Shown here piece after piece: positions 1-9,042 of a DNA stretch of 56,091 nt (within the stretch, counting starts at the first letter, position 1; the number at the start of each line of letters is the position of its first letter). The translations under genes were made by a program, and so were the position numbers. The notes below the pieces were generated by a model. That model saw only the letters and a program-made list of their open reading frames with translations. It ran no database searches and was not told where the DNA came from. Source of the stretch: Paenibacillus artemisiicola (GTDB lineage Bacteria > Bacillota > Bacilli > Paenibacillales > Paenibacillaceae); NCBI RefSeq assembly GCF_017652985.1, contig NZ_JAGGDJ010000038.1, positions 1 to 56,091 of the forward strand, written 5' to 3'.

Positions 1-1
1 C

Positions 2-808
2 AGCGTGCCGGCCGACGGCGAGGCCGCGGAAGCCGGCGCGCCCTTCGGCGCTTCGCCGTCCGACGGGGCCGGCCGCGGCGCGCCGGAGCCGGCCGAAGCC
101 GCGCCGGCCGAAGAGTCGCTTCCGGCCGACGAAGACTACACCGTCGCGGGCCATTTTCTCCGCCTGCTGCACGGCAGGCACGCTTCGATCCGCGACCGGC
201 GCGTGTTCGACGTCTCGCTCACGCTGTACGCGGAGCACGAGTTCAACGCGTCCACGTTCGCCGCGCGCGTGACGGCGTCGACGCTGTCGAACTTCCACGC
301 GTGCGTCGCGACGGGGATCGGCACGCTGCGCGGCAACCTGCACGGCGGCGCCAACGAAGCCGTGATGGAGCTGATCGAGCGGTTCAAGACGCCGGAGGAA
401 GCGGCGGAGGCGACGCGGGAGCGGCTGGCCGGGAAGCAGCTGATCATGGGCTTCGGCCACCGGGTGTACCGCGTGTCCGATCCGCGCTCCGACATCATCA
501 AGAAATGGTCGGAGACGCTCTCCTTCTGGTCGCCGGACGGCCATCTCTATTCCGTGTCCGAGGCGGTCGAAGCCGTGATGCGGGAGGAGAAGTCGCTGTT
601 CCCGAACCTGGATTTCTACAGCGCGACCGCGTACCGTTTCATGGGCATTCCGACCGCGATGTTCACGCCGATTTTCGTCATCGCGCGGCTCTCCGGCTGG
701 ACCGCCCATATTCTCGAGCAGCGCCGGAACAACCGGATCATCCGGCCGACGGCCGCCTACAACGGGCCGGAGCCCAGGCCCTGGCCGGACCTGCACGAAC
801 GGCGCTAG
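2..808 (+). CDS. prpC: 2-methylcitrate synthase / citrate synthase family, C-terminal part (5' end outside window)
   Basis: Condenses propionyl-CoA (or acetyl-CoA) with oxaloacetate in the methylcitrate or TCA cycle. The visible 268 residues hold the citrate synthase core: EHEFNASTFAARV, then GTLRGNLHGGANEAV with the substrate-binding His, then GFGHRVYR and the C-terminal RRNNRIIRP. The frame is open to the left edge, so roughly the first third to half of the protein is missing; the GTG at 5 is an internal codon, not a start. About 45 residues just before the conserved AGHFLRLLHG helix are an Ala/Glu/Pro/Gly stretch that I do not expect in this family. The prpD gene follows 33 bases downstream, which favours methylcitrate synthase over TCA citrate synthase. 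Confidence 0.85.
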   Translation, partial: SVPADGEAAEAGAPFGASPSDGAGRGAPEPAEAAPAEESLPADEDYTVAGHFLRLLHGRHASIRDRRVFDVSLTLYAEHEFNASTFAARVTASTLSNFHACVATGIGTLRGNLHGGANEAVMELIERFKTPEEAAEATRERLAGKQLIMGFGHRVYRVSDPRSDIIKKWSETLSFWSPDGHLYSVSEAVEAVMREEKSLFPNLDFYSATAYRFMGIPTAMFTPIFVIARLSGWTAHILEQRRNNRIIRPTAAYNGPEPRPWPDLHERR

Positions 809-841
809 CACGCAAGCGAACGAAAGCGAGGCGATCCGATC

Positions 842-2281
842 ATGTCTTACGAAACGAACGTCAGGCCCGAGCCGGACCAGCTGCTCGTCGACATCGCCGA
901 TTACGCGGCGAACTACCGCGTCCGCAGCGAGGCGGCCTACGAGACGGCGCGCTTGTGCCTGACGGATACGCTGGGCTGCGGCATCCTGGCCCTGAATTAC
1001 CCGGCCTGCACGAAGCTGCTCGGTCCCGTCGTGCCCGGCGCGGAGCTGGAGGGCGGCGTCCGGGTGCCGGGGACGTCCTACAGCCTCGATCCCGTGACGG
1101 CGGCGTTCAACATCGGCGCGATGATCCGTTGGCTGGATTATAACGATACGTGGCTGGCGGCGGAGTGGGGTCACCCGTCCGACAATCTCGGCGCCGTGCT
1201 CGCCGCCGCCGATTACGTCAGCCGGCGCAACGACGCCGCGGGCAAGCCGCCGCTCGCGATGCGCGACGTGCTGACGGCGATGATCAAGGCGCACGAGATT
1301 CAGGGCGTGCTCGCCTTGAGCAACAGCTTCAACCGGGTCGGGCTCGATCACGTCATCCTCGTCAAGGTGGCGTCGGCCGCCGTCATCACCGGCCTGCTCG
1401 GCGGCACGCGGGACGATATCGTCGGCGCGCTGTCGCACGCGTGGCTCGACGGGCATCCGCTGCGCGTCTACCGCCACGCCCCGAACACGGGCTCGCGCAA
1501 GTCGTGGGCCGCCGGCGACGCGGCCGGCCGCGCCGTGCAGCTCGCGCTGCTGACGCTGCGCGGGGAGATGGGCTACCCCTCCGCCGTCACGGCCAAGGGC
1601 TGGGGCTTTAGCGACGCGCTGTTCCGGGGGAACGCGGTCACGCTCGAGCGCCCGTTCGGCTCGTACGTGATGGAGAACGTCCTGTTCAAGGTCGCCTTCC
1701 CCGCCGAATTCCACGCCCAGACCGCGGTGGAAAGCGCCATCCGGCTTCACCCGCTGGTGGCCGGCCGGCTGGACGACGTCGCGCGGATCGTCATCTCGAC
1801 GCACGAGTCGGCCATCCGCATCATCGACAAGACCGGCCCGCTGCACAACCCGGCCGACCGCGACCACTGCCTCCAATACATGACCGCCGTGGGGCTGCTG
1901 CACGGCCGGCTGACCGCCGACGACTACGAGGACGAAGCGGCGGCGGATCCCCGGCTCGACCGGCTGCGCGGCTTGATGAAGGTGACGGAGAACGCGCAGT
2001 TCTCGCGCGACTACCTGGATCCCGACAAGCGGTCCATCGCGAACGCCGTGCAGGTGTTCTTCCGCGACGGCAGCATGACGGAGCAGGCGGTCACCGAATA
2101 TCCGGTCGGCCACAAGCGCCGCAGGGAGGAAGCCGTCCCGCTGCTGAAGCGCAAATTCGAAGCGAACCTGGCGACCCGGTACGACGAAGAACGGACGCGG
2201 CGCATCGTGCGGCTGTGCGGCGACGCGCGCGAGCTCGACGCCATGCCCGTTCACCGGTTCATGGACCTGCTCGCGGACTGA
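842..2281 (+). CDS. prpD: 2-methylcitrate dehydratase, MmgE/PrpD family
   Basis: Dehydrates 2-methylcitrate to 2-methylaconitate in propionate breakdown; cytoplasmic. The 479 residues match the family length. The N-terminal part has LCLTDTLGCG and the conserved RWLDYNDTW followed by HPSDNLGA, near residues 95-120, the usual PrpD signature. The C-terminal part has the smaller alpha/beta domain. The ATG at 842 follows GAGGCGATC. It lies 33 bases after the synthase gene and is followed by a strong terminator, so it is the last gene of the operon. A methylisocitrate lyase, the third enzyme, is not in the window and may lie upstream. Confidence 0.88.
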   Translation: MSYETNVRPEPDQLLVDIADYAANYRVRSEAAYETARLCLTDTLGCGILALNYPACTKLLGPVVPGAELEGGVRVPGTSYSLDPVTAAFNIGAMIRWLDYNDTWLAAEWGHPSDNLGAVLAAADYVSRRNDAAGKPPLAMRDVLTAMIKAHEIQGVLALSNSFNRVGLDHVILVKVASAAVITGLLGGTRDDIVGALSHAWLDGHPLRVYRHAPNTGSRKSWAAGDAAGRAVQLALLTLRGEMGYPSAVTAKGWGFSDALFRGNAVTLERPFGSYVMENVLFKVAFPAEFHAQTAVESAIRLHPLVAGRLDDVARIVISTHESAIRIIDKTGPLHNPADRDHCLQYMTAVGLLHGRLTADDYEDEAAADPRLDRLRGLMKVTENAQFSRDYLDPDKRSIANAVQVFFRDGSMTEQAVTEYPVGHKRRREEAVPLLKRKFEANLATRYDEERTRRIVRLCGDARELDAMPVHRFMDLLAD

Positions 2282-2372
2282 AGGCGAAGCCTCCTGCCGT
2301 CTGGCGGTTTTCGCCGCATCTTCGCATCGCCGCGCGGTCGCCACAGGCGCCACAAGCGCCCGCATTTCGTTT

Positions 2373-2395
2373 GGAGGCCTTCGGGCCTCCTTTTT
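2373..2395 (+). terminator. Rho-independent terminator after prpD
   Basis: A perfect 7-bp stem (GGAGGCC/GGCCTCC) closes a TTCG tetraloop and is followed by five T. It ends the methylcitrate operon before the AraC gene. Confidence 0.85.
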
Positions 2396-2516
2396 GCCGT
2401 GGCGCCGCGGCTTGAACGTGGACCGTCGCCCGCGGAATTCTTCGCGCGCGCGATTCTGTGCTATGATGGCTAGAAGAGCGACGAACGGCGTTCGAACGAG
2501 GAGGCGGGCATCGCGC

Positions 2517-3347
2517 ATGGGACATTCGATATTCAATCCCGATCGGCCTTACGGTGCCGATCCCGATTTGCAACTGCTGTACTGGGGGAAGGAGAAGTGC
2601 CCGCCGGGGCATTCCGTCGGCCCGGGCATCCGGGAATGCTACAAGGTCCATTTCGTGCACGACGGGTTCGGCACGGTCACCGTCGGGGAGCGGACGCACC
2701 GGCTGTCGGCCGGCGAGGCGTTCCTCATCTACCCGCATATCGTGACGCATTACGAGGCGGACCGGGAGGCGCCGTGGACGTATTCGTGGATCGCCTTCCA
2801 AGGCGCGCAGGCGGGCGCGATGCTGGCGGAGACGAGCCTGTCCCCGGAGCGTCCGGCGTTTCCGATGGATCTGAAGCTGATGCCGGGACTGTACGACGCG
2901 CTGTGCGGCGTGCTGGCCCGAGGGGGAGCGGCCGGCCTGCGCCTCACCGCCCTGCTGTACGAGTTCATGTTCGCGCTGACGGAAGCGGCGCCGGCGTCGG
3001 CGCAGGCGGCCAAGCCGCCGCTGCGCAAGCAGGACGGCTACGTGCACCGCAGCATCGACTTCATCCATGCCCACTACGGCGAGAACATTACCGTCACCCA
3101 GCTGGCCGCGCATATCGGGCTGGACCGCAAATACTTCTCCGTGCTGTTCAAGGAGGCGCTCGGCATACCGCCGCAGCAGTATTTGCTTCACTACCGCATG
3201 GACAAGGCGTGCGGCCTGCTCGGAAGCGGGGCGTACACCGTCGGCGAGGTGGCCCGTTCGGTCGGCTACCAGGACGCGCTGCTGTTCTCGAAAATGTTCA
3301 AAAAAACGAAGGGTTCTTCCCCGAAGCAGTTTCTTCCGCCGCCGTAA
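2517..3347 (+). CDS. AraC family transcriptional regulator
   Basis: DNA-binding regulator of 276 residues. The N-terminal half is a cupin-type sensor domain (HDGFGTVTVGERTHRLSAGE, then IYPHIVTHYEAD). The C-terminal 100 residues carry two helix-turn-helix units: ITVTQLAAHIGLDRKYFSVLFK and YTVGEVARSVGYQDALLFSKMFKK. The reading frame extends upstream to 2394, but AACGAGGAGG lies at 2495-2504 before the ATG at 2517, and the protein from there has the usual length. It is 98 bases upstream of an aldo/keto reductase on the same strand and may control it; the ligand is unknown. Confidence 0.85.
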   Translation: MGHSIFNPDRPYGADPDLQLLYWGKEKCPPGHSVGPGIRECYKVHFVHDGFGTVTVGERTHRLSAGEAFLIYPHIVTHYEADREAPWTYSWIAFQGAQAGAMLAETSLSPERPAFPMDLKLMPGLYDALCGVLARGGAAGLRLTALLYEFMFALTEAAPASAQAAKPPLRKQDGYVHRSIDFIHAHYGENITVTQLAAHIGLDRKYFSVLFKEALGIPPQQYLLHYRMDKACGLLGSGAYTVGEVARSVGYQDALLFSKMFKKTKGSSPKQFLPPP

Positions 3348-3445
3348 ATCCGCCTTCATCCCATATTCTTCAGCCTTGCTGACATTGGCCGGGCTCCCGT
3401 CATCCTTTAAGATGGACAAGAACCCACCATAAGGAGGAGACGGCA

Positions 3446-4438
3446 ATGACCTACTTGGCTGAACCGAACCGATACGACACGATGACATACAACCGCTCCG
3501 GCCGGAGTGGCCTGCGCCTGCCCGCGATTTCGCTCGGGCTGTGGCATAACTTCGGCGGCATCAACGCGCTGGAGACGCAGCGCGCGATGGCGAGGCGGGC
3601 GTTCGACCTCGGCATCACCCATTTCGACCTCGCGAACAATTACGGCCCGCCCCCGGGCTCGGCCGAAGAGAATTTCGGCGCGCTGCTGAAGCAGGACCTC
3701 GCGCCGTACCGGGACGAGCTGATCATCTCCACGAAGGCCGGCTATTACATGTGGCCGGGACCTTACGGCGAGTGGGGCTCGAAGAAGAACCTCGTCGCGA
3801 GCCTCGACCAGAGCCTGAAGCGGATGGGGCTGGCGTACGTCGATATTTTCTACCACCACCGTCCTGATCCGGACACGCCGCTCGAGGAGACGATGGCCGC
3901 GCTCGATCTCATCGTCCGCCAGGGCAAGGCGCTGTACGTCGGGCTGTCCAACTATTCGGCGGAGCAGACCCGCGAAGCGTCGCGCATCCTGAAGTCGCTC
4001 GGCACGCCGTGCCTCATCCATCAGCCGAACTACTCGATGTTCTCGCGCTGGATCGAGGAGGGGCTGCAGGACGTGCTGGCCGAGGAGGGCATCGGCACGA
4101 TCGCGTTCTCGCCGCTCGCCGGCGGCATGCTGACGGACCGGTATTTGAACGGCATCGCGGCGGATTCGCGCGCGGCCGGCCCGTCGGTCTTCATGCGGCC
4201 GGAGCACGTGACCGAGGAGCGCCTCGCGAAGGTGCGCCGGCTGGACGAGCTGGCCAAGGCCCGCGGCCAGAAAATGTCGCAGCTCGCGCTTGCCTGGGTG
4301 CTCCGCGGCGGCCGCGTCACTTCCGCGCTGATCGGCGCGAGCAAGGTCGGCCAGATCGAGGACGCCGTCGGCGCGCTCGAAGCGCCGCCGCTCACGGCGG
4401 AGGAGCTGGCGCGGATCGAGGCGATCCTGAAGGGCTGA
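3446..4438 (+). CDS. Aldo/keto reductase, YghZ-like
   Basis: NADPH-dependent carbonyl reductase of 330 residues with a TIM-barrel fold. The catalytic tetrad is visible: Asp61 and Tyr66 (HFDLANNYG), Lys97 (STKAG) and His138 (YHHRPD). The C-terminal cofactor loop reads LIGASKVGQI. The sequence around GLWHNFGG and GPPPGSAEENFG resembles the YghZ / L-glyceraldehyde-3-phosphate reductase subgroup. AAGGAGGAG precedes the ATG. The physiological substrate cannot be read from the sequence; the preceding AraC gene suggests inducible expression. Confidence 0.87.
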   Translation: MTYLAEPNRYDTMTYNRSGRSGLRLPAISLGLWHNFGGINALETQRAMARRAFDLGITHFDLANNYGPPPGSAEENFGALLKQDLAPYRDELIISTKAGYYMWPGPYGEWGSKKNLVASLDQSLKRMGLAYVDIFYHHRPDPDTPLEETMAALDLIVRQGKALYVGLSNYSAEQTREASRILKSLGTPCLIHQPNYSMFSRWIEEGLQDVLAEEGIGTIAFSPLAGGMLTDRYLNGIAADSRAAGPSVFMRPEHVTEERLAKVRRLDELAKARGQKMSQLALAWVLRGGRVTSALIGASKVGQIEDAVGALEAPPLTAEELARIEAILKG

Positions 4439-4489
4439 CGACCGGCGCCGGCCGTATCGCATCCCGCGAAACCCGCATGACCCGCAAGA

Positions 4490-4535
4490 CCCGCAAGACG
4501 GACCCCGGAAAGAGGGTGCCGCCTTGCGGGTTTTT
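4490..4535 (+). terminator. Terminator after aldo/keto reductase
   Basis: CCCGCAAG at 4490-4497 pairs with CTTGCGGG at 4523-4530, followed by five T. A second copy of the left arm at 4481-4488 offers an alternative pairing. Confidence 0.6.
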
Positions 4536-4665
4536 GTGCTTTAATAGAGTTCATTCGTCGATGACGTCGCTGGCCATACGCATCCGGAGAAGACCTGACG
4601 ATGATCATTCCGGGCGGCGCCCGAGGCGGTGAAGGCGCGCCGTTCGCTATTCGGGAGGTTTTATC

Positions 4666-5583
4666 TTGCTGCACGAACGAAAGCGGTTCCATTTCGACAA
4701 TCTGTACTTTCTGAATCCGAAGCAGTACGAGTTCTTCACCCTGTATCAAATCGGCGACCTGTGCTGCGATTCGGGCTATCAGCTGCGGGAGCATACGCAG
4801 GTGTGCTACGAGATCAGCTACGTCATGTCGGGTAAGGGCTGGTTCTCGACCGACGGCGCGCGAAGCGACGTGGAGGCCGGGGACGTGTACATCAACATTC
4901 CCGGCGAGGCGCACGCGGGAGGCGCCGACGCCAAGGAGCCTTTCCGTTACTTCTACTTGGGGTTCCTGTTCAACCTGCAGCCGGAGAACGGCTATCGGGA
5001 AAACGTCGAGAGTCCTTTCATCCACATTCAGAAAATGATGGACAAGCGGGAGACGCCCCTCGCGAAGGACCGTTTGGATATGCAGCATACGTTCCTGAGC
5101 GCGCTCCGGGAATTCCGCAGCCTCTCGCACTATTCGCAGGTGATGACGCAAACGTATTTGAACCAATTGATCGTGCTCATGTACCGCAACTTCTTCTCCG
5201 ACTGGGACAGCGCCTACCACGCCGAACCGGGGGACGGCGCGACCGGCGGCATCGTCTACGACGCCATCAGCTACATCGATACCCACATGCTGACGATGAA
5301 GGACCTGGCCGAAGTGTCGCGGGAGCTCGGGTACAGCTATTCCTATCTGTCCCATCTGTTCACCGAGGAGACGGGCATCAGCCTGCGCAACTTTTACTCG
5401 CAGAAGCGGCTGCAAAAGATCATCGAGCTGATGAAATCGCGGACGTGCAGCATTACCGAGATCGCCTCGACCATGCAGTATCAATCCATCCACTCCTTCA
5501 GCCGGGCGTTCAAGAAAGCCGTCGGCTTATCCCCCACCGAATACATCCGCCTCTACGTCAAGGACGAACGGGATCAGGCTTGA
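4666..5583 (+). CDS. AraC family transcriptional regulator of the adjacent sugar locus
   Basis: Regulator of 305 residues. The start is a TTG at 4666, chosen because GGGAGGT ends 6 bases upstream and no ATG in frame fits better. The N-terminal cupin sensor (EHTQVCYEISYVMSGKGWF, then DVYINIPGEAHAG) is followed by a central helical part. The C-terminal double HTH is LTMKDLAEVSRELGYSYSYL and CSITEIASTMQYQSIHSF. A terminator separates it from the binding-protein gene 180 bases downstream. By position it probably senses the transported sugar or a product; that is inference. Confidence 0.85.
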   Translation: MLHERKRFHFDNLYFLNPKQYEFFTLYQIGDLCCDSGYQLREHTQVCYEISYVMSGKGWFSTDGARSDVEAGDVYINIPGEAHAGGADAKEPFRYFYLGFLFNLQPENGYRENVESPFIHIQKMMDKRETPLAKDRLDMQHTFLSALREFRSLSHYSQVMTQTYLNQLIVLMYRNFFSDWDSAYHAEPGDGATGGIVYDAISYIDTHMLTMKDLAEVSRELGYSYSYLSHLFTEETGISLRNFYSQKRLQKIIELMKSRTCSITEIASTMQYQSIHSFSRAFKKAVGLSPTEYIRLYVKDERDQA

Positions 5584-5598
5584 CGATGGCGCGCCTCC

Positions 5599-5632
5599 GC
5601 CCCTTTCGCGCTTGCCGAGGGGGCTTTTTTTT
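5599..5632 (+). terminator. Terminator after AraC gene
   Basis: Stem GCCCCT/AGGGGGC (5599-5604 with 5618-5624), one G bulged, with an eight-T tail. Confidence 0.7.
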
Positions 5633-5766
5633 GCCGGCTGTCCCGTCCCGTACCGAGCCGGCGATCTAAAAAAGAGACAACAGTTTTAAGCATGTATGGT
5701 TAAATACAGCCCACCTCCGTTCAGGTAAAATCGCCTTAGCAGCGCAAGTTAAGCGAAGGAGAGGGG

Positions 5767-7119
5767 ATGGGTATGACAACCGGTAAACGATTGGCCTCGA
5801 TCGCAGTGGCAGGAAGCCTGGTCGCCGCATTGGCGGCCTGCAGCGGCGGCAGCGCCGGGAAGGACGACGCGTCCGGCCCCGGCCAAGCGCCGGCAAACGG
5901 GAACGCCGGCGGGACGGATGCGCCGCCGAAAGCCGTCACCTTGAATTTCTGGACCATCTCGCTCAGTCCGAACTTCGACGACTACATCAACGAACGGATC
6001 AAGACGTACCAGGACGCGCATCCGGGCATTACCGTCAAGTGGACCGATCTGCCTTACGGCTCCATGGAAAACAAGCTGCTGACCTCCATCGCCGGCGGCA
6101 ACTCCCCGGACGTCGTCAATCTGAACACCGGCATGACGCTGACGCTCGCCGCGAAGAACGCGCTCGTCGATCTGAACAAGGAAGCGACGGAGGAGCAGCG
6201 CGCGATCTATTTCCCCGACCTCTACGATTCCACCAAGCTCGGCGACAGCGCGTACGCGTTCCCGTGGTACTTCGGCTTATCCGTGTTCATGTACAACAAG
6301 CAAATCTACGAGGCGGCGGGACTCGACCCGAACAAGCCGCCCGTCACGCTGGACGAATTGAAGCAGCAGGCGGTGCAAATCAAGCAGAAGACCGGCAAAT
6401 ACGGCTTCACGCTCGTCTCCAATCCGCCGGCGGACCTGTACTTCGCGGGCGTGCCGATGATCAGCGAGGACAAGAAGACGATCATCCTGAACACGCCCGA
6501 AGCGCTGGCGTGGGCGAAATGGAACAAGGCGCTGTACGACGAAGGCGTCATTCCGAAGGACAGCGTGGGGGCCGACGCCAACTACGCGACCGACAAGTAC
6601 CAGGCCGGCCAGATCGCGACGCTGACGACCGGCGCGAATTTCCTGAACCGCGTCAAGCAGAACGCGAAGGACGTGTTCGATAACACGCTCGTGGCCAAGA
6701 TGCCGGCGAAGAAGGAAGGCGGCAATTACCAGGCCAGCCTGATGGACGTCGTCGTGCCGACGATGAGCAAGAACCATAAGGAAGCGATCGACTTCGCCAA
6801 CTACATCACGAACGACGAATCCCAGCTGGCCTTTTGCAAAATCGTCAACATCCTGCCGTCCACGAAGAAGGCGGCCGCCGATCCGTTCTTCACGCAGGCC
6901 GGCGACGATCCGGAATCCAAGGCGAAGGTGATCGCCGCTTCGATGGTCGGGCAGGCGAAGGACTTCACGCTCGGCATCAAGGACGAGTCGAAGGTGCTCG
7001 ATCCGCTGTGGAAAGGCTGGACCAAGATGATGCTGGGCCAGCAGTCGCCGGAGGACATGCTGAAGCAGGCCGAGCAGGACATGCAGAAGCAGCTCGATGC
7101 CGTGAACGCGGACAATTAG
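5767..7119 (+). CDS. ABC sugar transporter substrate-binding lipoprotein
   Basis: Extracytoplasmic binding protein of the MalE/UgpB type, 450 residues. The signal peptide ends in the lipobox LAAC, with the acylated Cys at residue 25, followed by a Gly/Ser/Ala/Asn linker to about residue 55. The mature part has family features such as NLNTGMTLTLAAKNALVDL and AFPWYFGLSVFMYNKQIYEAAGLDP. GAAGGAGAGGGG precedes two possible starts, ATG 5767 and ATG 5773. It is the first gene of an import operon with the two permeases that follow. No ATPase gene is nearby, so a shared MsmX-type ATPase is likely, as in many Firmicutes. Confidence 0.9.
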   Translation: MGMTTGKRLASIAVAGSLVAALAACSGGSAGKDDASGPGQAPANGNAGGTDAPPKAVTLNFWTISLSPNFDDYINERIKTYQDAHPGITVKWTDLPYGSMENKLLTSIAGGNSPDVVNLNTGMTLTLAAKNALVDLNKEATEEQRAIYFPDLYDSTKLGDSAYAFPWYFGLSVFMYNKQIYEAAGLDPNKPPVTLDELKQQAVQIKQKTGKYGFTLVSNPPADLYFAGVPMISEDKKTIILNTPEALAWAKWNKALYDEGVIPKDSVGADANYATDKYQAGQIATLTTGANFLNRVKQNAKDVFDNTLVAKMPAKKEGGNYQASLMDVVVPTMSKNHKEAIDFANYITNDESQLAFCKIVNILPSTKKAAADPFFTQAGDDPESKAKVIAASMVGQAKDFTLGIKDESKVLDPLWKGWTKMMLGQQSPEDMLKQAEQDMQKQLDAVNADN

Positions 7120-7185
7120 GCGGCAACGCCGCGGAGGAAGGCGCGCGCTTCTCCTCCCGGGCGCCCGGCGTAAGGGGGATTCATC

Positions 7186-8088
7186 GTGGCATCGTCGTTA
7201 TCCAAACAGCAGCGGCGGCGGGCCGGGTTCGCTTATCTGATGATCGCGCCCGGCGTCCTGCTGCTCGTCGTCTTTACCTTCTACCCGATCGTGTACGGCC
7301 TTCCGCTCGCGTTCACGAATTATTCGGCGCTCGACGCGACGAAGTGGATCGGGCTGAGCAATTTCCGGCGCGCGTTCGCCGATCCGGACTTCTATACGGC
7401 GCTCCGCAACTCGCTGCTGTACGTCGTCGTCGTGCCGGTGATCCAGCTGCTCGCGATTCTGATGGCCGTGCTGGTCAATACGAAGCTGAAATTCGTCGGT
7501 TTTTTCCGGGTGGCGTATTTCGTTCCCGTCGTCACGTCCATGGTCGCGGCGGCGATCGCGTGGAAGTGGATGTACGAGGAGCAGGGCATTCTGAACTATA
7601 TCCTGCGCAGCCTCGGTCTCATTCGCCACGACATCGCGTTCATGGTGGAGCCGAAGCTGGCGCTGGGCGGCGTCATGCTCGTAACGATCTGGAAGGGCCT
7701 CGGTTATTACATGATGATCTACCTGGCCGGCCTGCAGTCCATTCCGGGCGAGCTGCAGGAGGCGGCCCGAATCGACGGCGCGAACCGCTGGCAGGTCGTC
7801 CGCCGGATCACGATTCCGCTGCTCATGCCGTTCGTGCTGCTCTGCTCGCTGCTCTCGGTCATGGGCGCGATCCGGGTGTTCGACGAAATCTTCGTCATGC
7901 ACGGGCCGAAGGGAGATCCGATCGATTCCACGCTGGTCGCGAGCGTGTATACGTACAAGGTGGCGTTCCAGGATTTCGACTTCGGCTACGCCGCGGCCAT
8001 CGGGCTCGTCGTCGCCGTGATCATTCTGGCGTTCTCCCTGGTCCTGTTCCGGTACACGCGGAAGGGAGGCTTGACCTATTATGAGTAA
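7186..8088 (+). CDS. ABC sugar transporter permease, MalF/UgpA type
   Basis: Inner-membrane subunit of 300 residues with about six transmembrane segments, the first at residues 15-35 (LMIAPGVLLLVVFTFYPIVY). The ATPase-docking EAA loop is intact: LQEAARIDGANRWQVVRRITIP. The start is GTG 7186, with AAGGGGGA ending 6 bases before it. It overlaps the next permease gene by 8 bases, so the two are likely translated together. Confidence 0.9.
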   Translation: MASSLSKQQRRRAGFAYLMIAPGVLLLVVFTFYPIVYGLPLAFTNYSALDATKWIGLSNFRRAFADPDFYTALRNSLLYVVVVPVIQLLAILMAVLVNTKLKFVGFFRVAYFVPVVTSMVAAAIAWKWMYEEQGILNYILRSLGLIRHDIAFMVEPKLALGGVMLVTIWKGLGYYMMIYLAGLQSIPGELQEAARIDGANRWQVVRRITIPLLMPFVLLCSLLSVMGAIRVFDEIFVMHGPKGDPIDSTLVASVYTYKVAFQDFDFGYAAAIGLVVAVIILAFSLVLFRYTRKGGLTYYE

Positions 8089-8965
8089 CGGCGCTTTGGG
8101 GCGCGGAGGCGGCAGCGCGCGTTCGCGGCGGCCGGCCGGCATCGGGCTCAAGAAAGCCGCGTCCGCGATCGTCCTGTACGGGCTGCTGCTCGCCGTCGCG
8201 CTCGTCTGCCTGGGTCCGTTCCTGTGGCTGCTGTCGACCTCGCTCAAGGTGAACGCGAACGTGTACGCCTTCCCGCCCCAGCTGATTCCGCGGCCGGTCA
8301 ATTTTCAAAATTTCGCCGACGTGTTCCGGATCATGCCGCTCTGGACGTACATCAAGAACACCGTGTTCATGACGCTGCTCGGCGTCGGGCTGAACGTCGT
8401 CATCTGCACGATGACCGCTTACCCGCTGGCGCGCATCGCCTTCCCGGCGCGGAGCGTCGTGTTCTACGCCATCGTCAGCACCATGATTCTCCCGAACGCG
8501 GCCGGCATGATCGTCAATTTCATCATCATTCAGAAGCTGCACCTGTACAATACGCTCCTGGGCGTCGTGCTCCCGTCGGCGGTCAGCGTGTTCAATATTT
8601 TCCTGCTGCGGCAGGCGTTCATCACCATACCGAACGACATCGAGCATTCCGGCCGCATCGACGGCGCGAGCGAATTCCGCATTTTCTGGAACCTGATGGT
8701 TCCGATGGTCCGATCCGCGGTCGCGACGGTCGTCATCTTCGACTTCATGGCCTTCTGGAACAGCATGATCTGGCCGATCATCGTACTGGACGACAAGGAG
8801 AAATACCCGCTCGCCGCGGCGCTGCAATATTTGCAGGGCAACCTGTCCTATAATTTCCCGTACATCGCGGCCGGCACGATCATATCCGTCATTCCGATCC
8901 TGATCATCTTCCTTGTCCTGCAGAAGCAGTTCATCAACGGCATGGTCGGAGCGGTCAAAGGATAG
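8081..8965 (+). CDS. ABC sugar transporter permease, MalG/UgpE type
   Basis: Second membrane subunit, 294 residues and about six transmembrane segments. The N-terminus carries a positively charged Gly/Arg-rich stretch before the first helix (residue 28 on). The EAA loop reads HSGRIDGASEFRIFWNLMVP: the usual Glu-Ala-Ala is replaced by His-Ser-Gly while the DGA core is kept. It pairs with the MalF-type subunit upstream. The secreted-protein gene begins 77 bases downstream. Confidence 0.9.
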   Translation: MSNGALGRGGGSARSRRPAGIGLKKAASAIVLYGLLLAVALVCLGPFLWLLSTSLKVNANVYAFPPQLIPRPVNFQNFADVFRIMPLWTYIKNTVFMTLLGVGLNVVICTMTAYPLARIAFPARSVVFYAIVSTMILPNAAGMIVNFIIIQKLHLYNTLLGVVLPSAVSVFNIFLLRQAFITIPNDIEHSGRIDGASEFRIFWNLMVPMVRSAVATVVIFDFMAFWNSMIWPIIVLDDKEKYPLAAALQYLQGNLSYNFPYIAAGTIISVIPILIIFLVLQKQFINGMVGAVKG

Positions 8966-9042
8966 CGCAAGCTGTAGAAGCGAGGCGGTCAAGGGATAGA
9001 AGCGTACGCGGGAACCATATTCGAACGAAACGAGGGATAACC

